Shown: positions 54,130 to 63,772 of the stretch, piece by piece
Layout of the letters: each line of letters starts with the position of its first letter
How positions within the stretch are numbered: the first letter of the stretch is position 1
The notes under the pieces: generated by a model
Told to the model about the DNA's origin: nothing
Database searches by the model: none
The model's input: only the letters and a program-made list of their open reading frames with translations
NCBI GenBank assembly: GCA_014238905.1
Contig: JABAAE010000002.1
Coordinates: forward strand, 390,212-454,211
Length of the DNA: 64,000 nucleotides
Direction: 5' to 3'
From: Planctomycetota bacterium
GTDB lineage: Bacteria > Planctomycetota > Planctomycetia > Pirellulales > Pirellulaceae
Translations under genes and position numbers: made by a program

Positions 54130-55047
54130 CTACCCCAATTCATACTGACGTTCAGTTGCCAGACGCCCCCGAATCACCCACCGGATCGCAGTCGCAATGT
54201 TCATGTCCGATCTGAACTGAAAAAAATCGACATCGTGGCTTTGGCAATAATGAACAAGCTGATCGCGGCTTTTTTTGACAACATCAAGATAAGCTTTTCT
54301 GAGCATCACTGGATCTACCGAAAATTCAGCTCCAGATTCAAGCCCACGCATCTTCAACGGCATGGAAAAATCAAACTGTAACTCTGACCGATCAAGCACC
54401 TGTAGTAGCTTGACTTGGTGCCCCCGTTTTTTCAACGTTTCTATACCGCCGGCTATACTCTCAAAATCGTCGAAACAATCTGTTAACACCAACACGATCC
54501 CTCGATGCTGAGCCTCAACCGCAACCTCCTGCAAACTACTGCTGAGACTGGTTTTCCCAATAAGCTCGGTTCTTGAAAGCTGTTCCACAATCTGGAATAA
54601 ATTAGCTTTTTGGTCGCTGGGACGTATCAGACTGGCAACCGACTCAGCAAACGTTGCCATGGCGATGGCATCACGCTGGTTCAAAACCAACCAAGCCATC
54701 GTGACAGCGAAACAACTGGCGAATTCAAATTTTGAAAGGGGCTCCTGCGGTCCCCGATAACTCATACTTTCGCTTTGGTCAATCAACAGCCAACAACAAA
54801 AATTCGTCTCGTTCTCAAACTGCTTTAGATGGAGCTTGTCTGTTCTTGCAAAAACTTTCCAGTCGACATAGCGAGTATCATCACCGGCGACATATTCCCG
54901 ATGCTGCGCAAACTCAACCGAATGCCCCTGAAAGGGACTGCGATGCATACCATTTACCAATCCATCCACAATTTGGTTGGTGCGTAACCGCAGGTCTTTC
55001 AGATCACTGAGATTTTTTGGATCCAAGTAGGTTGGGGACAAGTCCAT
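54130..55047 (-). CDS. DUF58 domain protein (operon gene 4)
   Basis: 305 residues with the DUF58 hallmark REYVAGDDTRYVDWKVFARTDKLHLKQFENE and a vWA-type core LLIDQSESMSYRG (DxSxS-like). DUF58 proteins pair with MoxR ATPases and vWA membrane proteins. The gene overlaps the 3' end of moxR by 44 bases in another frame (55004-55047), a strong sign of coupling. No membrane span is evident. Confidence 0.93.
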   Translation of the reverse strand: MDLSPTYLDPKNLSDLKDLRLRTNQIVDGLVNGMHRSPFQGHSVEFAQHREYVAGDDTRYVDWKVFARTDKLHLKQFENETNFCCWLLIDQSESMSYRGPQEPLSKFEFASCFAVTMAWLVLNQRDAIAMATFAESVASLIRPSDQKANLFQIVEQLSRTELIGKTSLSSSLQEVAVEAQHRGIVLVLTDCFDDFESIAGGIETLKKRGHQVKLLQVLDRSELQFDFSMPLKMRGLESGAEFSVDPVMLRKAYLDVVKKSRDQLVHYCQSHDVDFFQFRSDMNIATAIRWVIRGRLATERQYELG

Positions 55048-56047
55048 TAATTCTGAATTCAGGTTCTTTGTTGGTTTCTTCGATGATCTGCCGAATCACA
55101 TCAACAGACGTAACCCCTTCTGCCTCAGCAGTAAAATTGGTCCGCACCCGGTGGGCTAAAGCCGGAATGCATACGGCCCTTATATCCTCCAATTCAACCG
55201 CATTTCGCCCGTGAAGGGCAGCATGAGCCTTTCCCGCGAGCACCAAATTCTGCCCCCCTCGTGGCCCTGCCCCCCAGGTCGTATATTGCTTTGCAAACTT
55301 GCTGCATGCTTCTGACTGCGGCCTGGTTTTTCTGACAAGATTCAAGGCAAATTCAGCCACATGCTCAGCGACCGGAATATCACCGACAAGTGACATCAAG
55401 CCCGCAAGCTCGGCTTGGGGAACAACCACATCCAGTGGCGAGACATCACTGCTGGTCGTATTCAGGATGACTTTCAGTTCCTCCTCGGCCGTTGGATAAT
55501 CGATTGAAACCTGAAACATGAAGCGGTCAAGCTGTGCTTCAGGGAGCGGGTAAGTCCCTTCCTGCTCGATCGGGTTTTGAGTCGCTAATACGAAAAAAGG
55601 GTTGGGAAGAGGGTGCTTTTTCCCCCCGGCTGTTACCTGTTTTTCCTGCATAGCCTCCAACAATGCGGCCTGCGTCTTGGGAGGTGTTCGGTTTAATTCG
55701 TCAGCTAGAATCATGTTCGAGAAAATAGGTCCCTCGACAAAACGAAATACCCTTTCACCTGTGGTGCGATTTTCCTGAATCACCTCCGTTCCGGTTATAT
55801 CGGTGGGCATTAGATCGGGTGTAAACTGCACTCGGTTAAAACCAAGTTCAAAGACCTCCCCCAGCGAGCGAACCAGTAAAGTTTTTGCTAAACCTGGAAC
55901 TCCCACCAATAAACAATGCCCTCCCGCGAGAAGGCAAATCAGCAAACTCTCGATGGCAGCTTCCTGCCCAACAATTCGCTTGGCTAACTCCGTCTTTAGC
56001 CGCTGGTAAGACTGCCCCAGCATTTGGACTCTCTCAACATCGTCCAT
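55004..56047 (-). CDS. MoxR family AAA+ ATPase (operon gene 3)
   Basis: 347 residues. Walker A is GVPGLAKT, Walker B ILADELNRTPPKTQAALLEAM, sensor 1 FFVLATQNPIEQEGTYPLPEAQLDRFMF, and the lid domain ends near the C-terminus. MoxR ATPases remodel or load metal and cofactor into partner proteins with vWA domains. The gene opens the MoxR-DUF58-vWA module; it is 99 bases from the propeller gene upstream and overlaps the DUF58 gene downstream. Confidence 0.95.
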   Translation of the reverse strand: MDDVERVQMLGQSYQRLKTELAKRIVGQEAAIESLLICLLAGGHCLLVGVPGLAKTLLVRSLGEVFELGFNRVQFTPDLMPTDITGTEVIQENRTTGERVFRFVEGPIFSNMILADELNRTPPKTQAALLEAMQEKQVTAGGKKHPLPNPFFVLATQNPIEQEGTYPLPEAQLDRFMFQVSIDYPTAEEELKVILNTTSSDVSPLDVVVPQAELAGLMSLVGDIPVAEHVAEFALNLVRKTRPQSEACSKFAKQYTTWGAGPRGGQNLVLAGKAHAALHGRNAVELEDIRAVCIPALAHRVRTNFTAEAEGVTSVDVIRQIIEETNKEPEFRINGLVPNLLGSKKSQ

Positions 56048-56146
56048 TCAAGTTCCCGTTTATTAATAAATCCAGTCCACAGTCCAAACAGCTACATTCG
56101 ATTCAATGTGGTCACATCCGGTAACGACATCCTGGCTTTTTTCAAG

Positions 56147-58327
56147 CTACTCGCCAAAAGCGTAAATCGCATCTTCTGTGGCAATCAGCATAATACCGTT
56201 GTCAACATGCAGGTTACCACCCGACAACCCTCTTAACTTCAAATCAATACTACGAACCCATTCAGGACGCCGTGATTGAAGTAAATCCAGTGAAAAAACA
56301 TGAATCTTTTCGTAGGTTGGCCAATATACCAATCCTTCGTGAATCGCCCCTCGTCCCCATCCACGGGTCACGGACAAGCCGGTACCAAATCCTCCATCCA
56401 AATTGAATTCCGGAAAACGGGCCAGGATCTCACCCGATTCTAGATCCAACCACAAAAGCTGGTTTCCTGAAACGATCACCTGTTTCTCGGTAACGCCAAT
56501 AACATGCGCAACTGAAGGCAATTTTTTCTTCCAAATAACATGCCCGTTTGTAATATCCAATCCTAAAACATCTTCGGTATCACTTGGAGCCACAATCAGC
56601 TTTCCATTTTCTTCGAACAGGAAAACACATTGCCTGGGAGCGGCGGTTTTTATTTCACTCTGGAACAATCGGACTCGATCTCGAGTGTAACCGGTCATCC
56701 ATGCTACCTGGCCAGAATCCCTATCGAGGCAGACTACAAAACCAAGAGCGGCAAAAATCAGCCTGTCACCGGAAGAAAACAACTGCACTTGAGTCACTTC
56801 ATCCCAAATGCCTTCATTGAGTGTGTTTCCGTTAATCACAGTTGAAGACCATTGAGAGGGCGTCGGTGCGTTTTGATCAACAGGACTCCAATGCCGGCAT
56901 TCCACCTTGATTTGCGCCAGAGAATTATCACCGAACGTCTTCCGACTCAGCCAGTAGTACTTTCCATCTACAAAAACCGGCGAGGACTCCATTTCTACCC
57001 TTGGATCGTCGATCTCATGTGGAAAACCTGGCAGCATATCGCCACCGGACTCAAGATTAATCCCCATCAAATAACTTCGATTTCTGGAGACCGTTTCGTT
57101 TCGATAACTGGTCAAGGAATCGCCCATCCGAGCAAAAAGAAAGCCTTCCTGTACCCGAACGTTGAACCGGGGGTATCCCAGCCTCTTTCGATTAGACGGA
57201 ACCACGTCTTTTTCAAAGGGGGTTTGCCAAAGAACTTCTTCGGCTGCTTCCGGTTTGAGGCGTCTTCGCAGGATTCGATTCTCGTTGCACCAATAGGCGA
57301 ATTGGTCATGAACCATGGGAAAAGTCGCCAATGTTTGCTCATCACCATCGGCAATCGATGGCGACTGCCGAAAAAAAGGTGATTTTGATTTAGAGGTTGG
57401 CTTTAACGGCGATTTCCAGATTGGCTTGCCTGATAGATCAACCGGCAACAGTCTGGTTTGAAACGTCGTTGCAGATGCAACCGTTTTCGACTCGCGATCA
57501 AAAATCGAATCCGCCACTTCCCACGATAAATCTTTTTGGTCTCCCCACTGAAATGTGGCCTGCGGAAAGACCGCCTTGAGGCGATTCCATTTCTTAACTG
57601 CTGTTTTAGTATTTCCGGAAAACAGGGAGGCCATTGAGGAATTGAACATCAATTGGGAACGAATCAAATCCGAATCCGGATATCGCCTCAGTACGGAATT
57701 CGAAAACGCCAAATCGTTGACAAGCGAATCCCAATGTTCGGCGGCCGTGGAAAAACGTCCCGCCTCAAATTCAATTTCCGCCAGGAGATTGGCGGCATCA
57801 TCCCCGACCCGGCTTAACCAATATCGATCGATGATCTTTCTCAGAGGCCCCCTTTTTCCACCGGTGCTGGCTGCCTGAAAGAGCGTGTTGGCTTCGACGT
57901 CGACGATTTCCCGGTATACAGAAAGGGCATCCGGAGCGATCTTATCCCAATAGGACATTTGGTTTTGCAACAGCAGTTCCGGCCGAACAAACACTTGGCC
58001 AAGTCCAAAATCCGCATCTGGTGACGGCTCTTTCGAAATCTGAACTGGCAGAAATCCACGAGGTGGGTTTTCTACGAAACTGGCTGCGGACCGAGCGGCG
58101 GCTTCCCAGTTTTTTTCTTTGACCAAAGCCTGAATTCTCAGGTAGTCCGACTCGTTAGCCAACAGGATACTCTTTCGATCATTCGCATCGATCACCTGTG
58201 CTGTCGATTGCGATTTTCCAGCCCATAGAATGAGCAATCCGACCACCAACAATTGAAGGGAAAAGTCCGAAAAACGGATCTTCCCAGTCCCTTTATCACT
58301 TGAATAGAAAATAAAGTTACTTAACAT
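56147..58327 (-). CDS. Exported PQQ-like propeller with helical N-terminal region (operon gene 2)
   Basis: 726 residues counted from ATG 58325-58327 (a TTG three codons earlier is possible). A span or signal (LQLLVVGLLILWAG) is followed by a helical, TPR-like region (about 60-270; DYLRIQALVKEKNWEAAARSAASF) and a C-terminal propeller with blades such as AALGFVVCLDRDSGQVAWMTGY, LGLDITNGHVIWKKKLP and LWLDLESGEILARFPEF. Its role in the operon is unknown; it may be the extracytoplasmic reader or scaffold. One base separates its TTG start from the preceding stop. Confidence 0.82.
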   Translation of the reverse strand: MLSNFIFYSSDKGTGKIRFSDFSLQLLVVGLLILWAGKSQSTAQVIDANDRKSILLANESDYLRIQALVKEKNWEAAARSAASFVENPPRGFLPVQISKEPSPDADFGLGQVFVRPELLLQNQMSYWDKIAPDALSVYREIVDVEANTLFQAASTGGKRGPLRKIIDRYWLSRVGDDAANLLAEIEFEAGRFSTAAEHWDSLVNDLAFSNSVLRRYPDSDLIRSQLMFNSSMASLFSGNTKTAVKKWNRLKAVFPQATFQWGDQKDLSWEVADSIFDRESKTVASATTFQTRLLPVDLSGKPIWKSPLKPTSKSKSPFFRQSPSIADGDEQTLATFPMVHDQFAYWCNENRILRRRLKPEAAEEVLWQTPFEKDVVPSNRKRLGYPRFNVRVQEGFLFARMGDSLTSYRNETVSRNRSYLMGINLESGGDMLPGFPHEIDDPRVEMESSPVFVDGKYYWLSRKTFGDNSLAQIKVECRHWSPVDQNAPTPSQWSSTVINGNTLNEGIWDEVTQVQLFSSGDRLIFAALGFVVCLDRDSGQVAWMTGYTRDRVRLFQSEIKTAAPRQCVFLFEENGKLIVAPSDTEDVLGLDITNGHVIWKKKLPSVAHVIGVTEKQVIVSGNQLLWLDLESGEILARFPEFNLDGGFGTGLSVTRGWGRGAIHEGLVYWPTYEKIHVFSLDLLQSRRPEWVRSIDLKLRGLSGGNLHVDNGIMLIATEDAIYAFGE

Positions 58328-58337
58328 TTCAGGCAAA

Positions 58338-60440
58338 TCATTCTTGATCTCCGGCCGTCTCTGAATCGATATCGATTTGCTTGAACAACGGGAGATGACG
58401 ATAATAGACTTCCAGGGTACAAATCGCTAACGCCGTGGTGTAGATCCGCTGACCGGAATCACCCCAGCGGAATTTTTCTGGTGGCCAACTGCCCGCATAG
58501 GTTCCGTCGGATTGCTGCGAATTGACGAGAATCGGCTGCATCTTTGCATTCCATTTCTCCCATTCGTCCCCACCGTAGTGATGAAAAAGCTGAGTTGCAT
58601 AATAGATGTAGTAAAGGTTGTACTTTCCAATTTCTCGATAGCTGGGCGGCGCTTTTTCGAGCAAGTATTCGGTAGCAATTTTGAGACGAATATCATCGCG
58701 TTTCCAGCCGAGATAAATTCGGCAAAGCAATGCTTCAGCAGTCATCGTAACAGTGGAATTATTCCCTGGTTGATACGCGTAAAGGGTGCCTGCCGGATAT
58801 TTTTTTTGTTTTCGATTCCCAGCCGCATCCAAATAATCAGCTGCAAACAACAGGGATTTACGCGGAACATCCAATCCAAGCTGGGGTGAAAGAGCACTTT
58901 GAAGCGCCATCATCTGCCAACCAAACACGCTTGTGTCTCCCGATTGCCCCGGGGAATACCGCCACCCCCCCCGACTCGATCGACTGCCATTGGCACGCTG
59001 GGCACCGACAATAAAATCAATGGCACTCTGTGCGGGTTGGCGAAACTGTTCATCACCGGACAAGGCATACGCTTCAACCAGAACGATCGCAGCCTGTCCA
59101 TGAGCATACATCGCTGAGTTGTTGGTAAGCCTGTTCCGCAAATCACCTGACTTTTGATCCTGATGATCCATCATCCAACGCAACCCGCGGGCGACGGTTG
59201 ATTTGTACTTGCCATATTCGTGAGTCTGACCAGCGCCCAGAAACGGCAACAGGGCAAGCGCCGTTGCCGCCATGTCTCCCTTATTGTTTTTTCTATAATG
59301 GTATTTGTAATCCCGAAGACTCCAACTGCCATCCTGATTCTGCACCTTGGCAAGCCACCTTAATCCCCTGGCCACGGCAGCCTCCGTCAGTGAAGTACCA
59401 CCTTCCTTTTTGAGAATTTCCAATCTCATTCGGGGATCTCGCGCGACAAATCGGGAAGACTGACCTTGTCGCTGGGTGAGGCTTTTTTTGATATCGCGAA
59501 TATCCGGCAGCGGCGCTAGTGGATCATCATCGACTCTTAATTCTCTTGCATCTTGATCAGCCCTTTGCAGGGTTTCTCTGACTTCCTGATTGGACAGGTC
59601 AGCATCTCGAGGAAGCGGTGCCTCAAAATCAACCTCCCGCTTGGGATCCTCAATTTGAACTTCCGCGCCCTCTTGATCGGCGACATCAACGGCCGTCGAC
59701 AATGTGATTCCACGGTCAATCTTATCCAACAAATTTGGGAAATAAAGCATCAGTAGAATAATGATCAGAATCAAGTGCAACAAAAAGCTGATGAGCCAAG
59801 CGGGTGTCATGCGAAAGGCCTCCCGCACGCTAGCAACCGCTGACCGTTGGTCTCTCATCCTCCGCATCCGTTCCGCTGCGGACAATTGACCAGCGGTGCG
59901 ACGTCGGCGACCGCCGGAAGGACTTGCACTAAGAGGAAGCGGGCTTTTTTCTGGTGGGGGATTAGCGATGGGGTCCGGCCGAACTGGACGGGGCTTCGTC
60001 GGGGACTGGACGGACTGATTAACGTGGGGAGCCGCCTGATCCTTTAGAAGGCTCGCGATGGCCTGCTCCTGTTCTCGCGTGAGTTGTATTCGCGTGTCAC
60101 ACTGCCAGCAGTCCGCTGTCAGAAGCCACATCCGCACTGAAACGGGTGCCGCACAGCCAGGGCAGGCACAAAACAAAGAATTCCCTTCAACCCAAACCCT
60201 CCCATTGGGGGACTCAACCGACATTCGAATACTCTCGCCGGTGTCCTGTTGAACAAGTTTTGTCGAAAAACTCTGGTCAATCAGTGAAACATTGGATTTC
60301 CAGATCGGTTTTAAAGGGGGTAGCGGCGCCTCGGAATGAAGGTCAACCCTCTTCATCGGTGGGGCTGGTTTCTGGTTATTGGAATTGATTTCCACTCGTT
60401 CCGGCTCATTAGGATGGTTGTCATTCCCTTCGTTGATCAC
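58338..60440 (-). CDS. Zinc-ribbon, transmembrane, alpha-toroid protein (operon gene 1)
   Basis: 700 residues with a GTG start (60438-60440). A cytoplasmic N-terminus holds a zinc-ribbon-like CxC-x2-C ... CxxC (CACPGCAAPV, CWQCDTR; about 90-118) and a Pro-rich linker. One span of the TonB-like type (AWLISFLLHLILIIILLMLYF, about 215-235) leads to an acidic region and then a large alpha-alpha toroid with prenyltransferase/squalene-cyclase repeats (LAKVQNQDGSWSLRDYKYHY, RGLRWMMDHQDQKSGDLRN, IVGAQRANGSRSSRGGWRYSP). The DxDD cyclase motif is not seen, so catalysis is unlikely; binding is inferred. First gene of the MoxR operon. Confidence 0.8.
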   Translation of the reverse strand: MINEGNDNHPNEPERVEINSNNQKPAPPMKRVDLHSEAPLPPLKPIWKSNVSLIDQSFSTKLVQQDTGESIRMSVESPNGRVWVEGNSLFCACPGCAAPVSVRMWLLTADCWQCDTRIQLTREQEQAIASLLKDQAAPHVNQSVQSPTKPRPVRPDPIANPPPEKSPLPLSASPSGGRRRRTAGQLSAAERMRRMRDQRSAVASVREAFRMTPAWLISFLLHLILIIILLMLYFPNLLDKIDRGITLSTAVDVADQEGAEVQIEDPKREVDFEAPLPRDADLSNQEVRETLQRADQDARELRVDDDPLAPLPDIRDIKKSLTQRQGQSSRFVARDPRMRLEILKKEGGTSLTEAAVARGLRWLAKVQNQDGSWSLRDYKYHYRKNNKGDMAATALALLPFLGAGQTHEYGKYKSTVARGLRWMMDHQDQKSGDLRNRLTNNSAMYAHGQAAIVLVEAYALSGDEQFRQPAQSAIDFIVGAQRANGSRSSRGGWRYSPGQSGDTSVFGWQMMALQSALSPQLGLDVPRKSLLFAADYLDAAGNRKQKKYPAGTLYAYQPGNNSTVTMTAEALLCRIYLGWKRDDIRLKIATEYLLEKAPPSYREIGKYNLYYIYYATQLFHHYGGDEWEKWNAKMQPILVNSQQSDGTYAGSWPPEKFRWGDSGQRIYTTALAICTLEVYYRHLPLFKQIDIDSETAGDQE

Positions 60441-60666
60441 TCAAACTATTATACGAAATCTCGCGTACAGAAGGTAGATTTCTCAAAATATCGTCAGGGC
60501 GCAAGCCCTTGATCGGTTGGTTTAACTGTTCCCGAGTACGAGGGCACCGACAACATTTTTCCAGCGGCATTGAAACTTCGTTAGATCGAGCCACGTTTTC
60601 ACCTCCCACTGGGCCGGCCCGTGAACTCTCGAAGCAAGTCAATATTATCCTTAATTTAATAGGTCT

Positions 60667-62268
60667 ATGAGCAAACTCTCAGCCACTACCTTTTCGGTCC
60701 CAGTATTAATTCTCGGCTGCTTAAGCTGCATTATTTTTATTGTTGGTTGCGGCAACAATGAGCCGCGTCCCACCGCCGGCCCTGAAGCCCCACAAGCCGC
60801 GTTTTATGTCGACCGTAACCTGACCGCCGAGAGTATTCAACAAATCGAAGCCTTTTGCGGGGACTGTCACGCGGTGCCCAGAGCTTCCAGTTTTCCATTG
60901 GCTAATTGGCAAAAAGAAGTTGAGCGTGGCTTCGAATTTTATGATCTCACTCGGCGCAATGACCTTGTTCGCCCCAACCTTTATGACACGATTGCTTACT
61001 TCACAAAAAACGCTCCAACAGAAGACGATTTTTTTTCGGCAACGGCGACACAGCAGTCAAATCGGCTCCCCGAGGAGCATTTTCGTTTGGAATCAGCCAG
61101 TGAAGTTTCATCCAAATACGGGATAAGCAACATCCAATTTGCTACCCTCCAACTCAAGAACCAAGATGGGGTTTCAGAGGCTGTCAGCGGTTGGATTACC
61201 TGTGACATGACCTCAGGCAACGTTCGGTTTCACCCGGTCACGCGGCCAGCGGAATCCGTTTTGTTAACCCAGGCATTGTCACCTGCCAATGCCACAGTTT
61301 TTGATGTTGATCAGGATGGTGACGCGGACATCCTGATTTCTGATATTGGTGAGTACAAGGCGATGGATGCATTAAAAGGTCAAGTCATCTTACTACGTGC
61401 AAATCAGGGAGAGTTTGAACGGATCGTTATCAAAGACAAACTGGGGCGAATCTGCCAAACCGCGGTAGCCGATTTCAATGGCGATGGACAACTCGATGTC
61501 TTGGTGGCGGAATTTGGTTACTTTCAAACCGGCGGGGTCTACCTACTCCGCAACCTGAATAATCGCTGGAATGAAAATTCGTTTGTTACCCAAACCATTG
61601 ACCATCGACACGGTGTGGTTCGCCTTGTTGTGACTGATTTCAATCACGATGGCGCTATGGACTTTGCCGCAGCGTTTGCCCAGGAACATGAAACCGTCGA
61701 GGTTTTTCTGAATAATGGGAACGGGGAATTCACTCGAAACAAGATTTTTGAGGCAGGCTATCCCAGCTATGGATCAAGTGGCATTTCACTGTCAGACCTC
61801 GATCAAGATGGAGACCTCGATATTTTATACACCAACGGAGACACTTTTGACTCATCGCTGCCCAAACAATACCACTCCATTCAATGGCTGGAAAATCAAT
61901 CCACTAACCCTGCGGACAAACTCCATTTTGTCCATCACCCAATCGGATTGATGCCGGGAGTCCACTGCGCCAAAGCAGGCGATTTCGACAAAGACGGCGA
62001 TTTGGACATCGTTGCCTCGGCATTCATGGCCCCAATCGATAATGGAATTGAGTATGACGCCGTCATCTATCTGGAAAACAACGGTCATCAGGAATTTAAA
62101 AAATACTCTATCGATTCCGGCCCGCTACTCTATCCCAATCTCCATGAGGGAGACTTCAACCAGGATTCTCATATCGATTTTGTCGTCGGTTCGGTTTCCA
62201 TGTTCAACAATGCAAAAAAACAACCTCCACTGAAAATCTTCTGGAATCGAGGCGTTACCAAACCATAA
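60667..62268 (+). CDS. VCBS-repeat lipoprotein with a haem-c motif
   Basis: 533 residues. The lipobox is IVGC (Cys28), so it is a lipoprotein. CGDCH (C64-C67-H68) is one c-type haem site, followed by a helical segment. The rest is an FG-GAP/VCBS propeller with D-x-D-x-D-G-D loops: VFDVDQDGDADILIS, ADFNGDGQLDVLVA, TDFNHDGAMDFAAA, SDLDQDGDLDILYT, GDFDKDGDLDIVAS and GDFNQDSHIDFVVG. It may bind Ca2+ and carry electrons; the partner is unknown. ATG at 60667. Confidence 0.87.
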   Translation: MSKLSATTFSVPVLILGCLSCIIFIVGCGNNEPRPTAGPEAPQAAFYVDRNLTAESIQQIEAFCGDCHAVPRASSFPLANWQKEVERGFEFYDLTRRNDLVRPNLYDTIAYFTKNAPTEDDFFSATATQQSNRLPEEHFRLESASEVSSKYGISNIQFATLQLKNQDGVSEAVSGWITCDMTSGNVRFHPVTRPAESVLLTQALSPANATVFDVDQDGDADILISDIGEYKAMDALKGQVILLRANQGEFERIVIKDKLGRICQTAVADFNGDGQLDVLVAEFGYFQTGGVYLLRNLNNRWNENSFVTQTIDHRHGVVRLVVTDFNHDGAMDFAAAFAQEHETVEVFLNNGNGEFTRNKIFEAGYPSYGSSGISLSDLDQDGDLDILYTNGDTFDSSLPKQYHSIQWLENQSTNPADKLHFVHHPIGLMPGVHCAKAGDFDKDGDLDIVASAFMAPIDNGIEYDAVIYLENNGHQEFKKYSIDSGPLLYPNLHEGDFNQDSHIDFVVGSVSMFNNAKKQPPLKIFWNRGVTKP

Positions 62269-62300
62269 GTCCTCTTATCGAAATTGGCAGGGCTTGGCTA

Positions 62301-63572
62301 TCAGGCGAATTCCATCAGATTGTGCCGTTGATCGAATTCCAAACACTTCAAATCAGAAACCACATCCAAATCATCCCGTTGCCTTGCTTGGTCAATGTAG
62401 TATTCCGAGCAAAAGACCTCTGACAGGTGCAGCGTGTTTCTTATCCACATGACCTTTGCCGTTTTTGCATCACAAAAACCTACCGTATTAAGGGCTTGGT
62501 CAATAATCTCCCGGTCGCTTTCAAAGTCGATCGGAATCATGGCAGCCGTCACATGGCCGGCTGTCAAACAGTTGATCCGGGTCACTTCGGCGTTCATTTC
62601 GTCCAACACACTTGTGCGACAGAATTCAGCCATCCCGATTCCGGTCGCATTCCCATGGGTAGCTGCTGTGAGTCCACGAATGGCAATTCTCTTGATTTTT
62701 GGAAATTCAGAATCGGCAGGGAAATGGTCGTAATACTTGCGCCCAATAATATTGGTATCCATGCCGGCGCCACTAATTTCTTTTCCTATTTGATCGATGA
62801 TCAACAAATCAGCGCGGTCAAATGGCAGTTTGGGCATGATACCGGTCGCCAACTCCAGAAGCTCCTCCTCGCGACTCTCGATTTCAACCGGCGGGATCAG
62901 CTCGATCAAGGCCGTTTCCTCGTAAGCATTTTCTACAATTCCCACGCCACAAAGAATATGGCAACGTTCGATCACTTCTCGGGCGACGCTCCGAACGATA
63001 GTATCAAAACTATGGTCCTTGATCGCCTTATGATAAACCTTGGCACCATCGTGTTTCCCTAAACCAATCAGCATCATCTTCATTAAGCCGCTTTGGATAG
63101 GACCGGTAAAATCCGTATGTGGCTTGATGCGACCACAAACTACAACGCAATCTGCTTCAAAAGCCAATCTGTCAAAATAGACAGGGAACCCCTCGGCCGC
63201 ATCGCAAACAACCACTGTTTCCATCGAAGCCCGAACTTCACACCCACAGTACTCTTCGGTAATGCCATAATTGGCAAGGACTTTGACCTGGCCCTCAGCG
63301 GTGCCACCTCCATGGCTTCCCATCGCGGGCACAATAAACGGCAACCCTCCTCGCTGACGGATATTGCTAGCAATCGCCTTGATAATCTCCGCAATATTGG
63401 CGATGCCCCGACTACCTGCCGAAATGGCAACCGTTTTGCCTGACAAATCATCCAGAAACGACTCGCGAGCGAATTCTCTGTTCACCGCATCGGTGGCTGC
63501 GATCTCGTTCTGACGGCCAAATTTTTGGCGTACTTGAAACATGCGAAGCTTGTCAGCAATCACGTTAAGCAT
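62301..63572 (-). CDS. Lactate-racemase-domain (DUF2088/LarA-like) protein
   Basis: 423 residues. The N-terminal half has the LarA-like pattern SAGSRGIANIAEIIKAI, VPAMGSHGGGTAEGQVKVL and CGRIKPHTDFTGPIQSGLMKMMLIGLGKHDGAK. The central part has DLLIIDQIGKEISGAGMDTN. LarA uses a nickel-pincer cofactor; its key His/Cys/Lys residues cannot be placed with certainty here, so racemase activity is not shown. Start ATG at 63570-63572. Divergent from the glycosyltransferase. Confidence 0.78.
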   Translation of the reverse strand: MLNVIADKLRMFQVRQKFGRQNEIAATDAVNREFARESFLDDLSGKTVAISAGSRGIANIAEIIKAIASNIRQRGGLPFIVPAMGSHGGGTAEGQVKVLANYGITEEYCGCEVRASMETVVVCDAAEGFPVYFDRLAFEADCVVVCGRIKPHTDFTGPIQSGLMKMMLIGLGKHDGAKVYHKAIKDHSFDTIVRSVAREVIERCHILCGVGIVENAYEETALIELIPPVEIESREEELLELATGIMPKLPFDRADLLIIDQIGKEISGAGMDTNIIGRKYYDHFPADSEFPKIKRIAIRGLTAATHGNATGIGMAEFCRTSVLDEMNAEVTRINCLTAGHVTAAMIPIDFESDREIIDQALNTVGFCDAKTAKVMWIRNTLHLSEVFCSEYYIDQARQRDDLDVVSDLKCLEFDQRHNLMEFA

Positions 63573-63772
63573 GATAGATTTTCTAATCGTTATGTTTTGA
63601 CCGGGTTGACCATTGTGAATGTATCATCGAATCCAAAATTCAATTTGGGCTCAAAGGATGCTCTCCTTCGAACCGATTTTACATGATGGAATCAAATGGG
63701 TTGTCAATCGGCACCCCATCACGATTTAAACCATTTTGCAGTCATCATGTTCCGGATTGTGGGCACTGTGCC

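Noticed and set aside
60421..60642. Small Cys-containing protein upstream of the toroid gene
   Set aside because: It overlaps the toroid start, has no ribosome site and no recognisable domain; could still be a leader peptide but unsupported.
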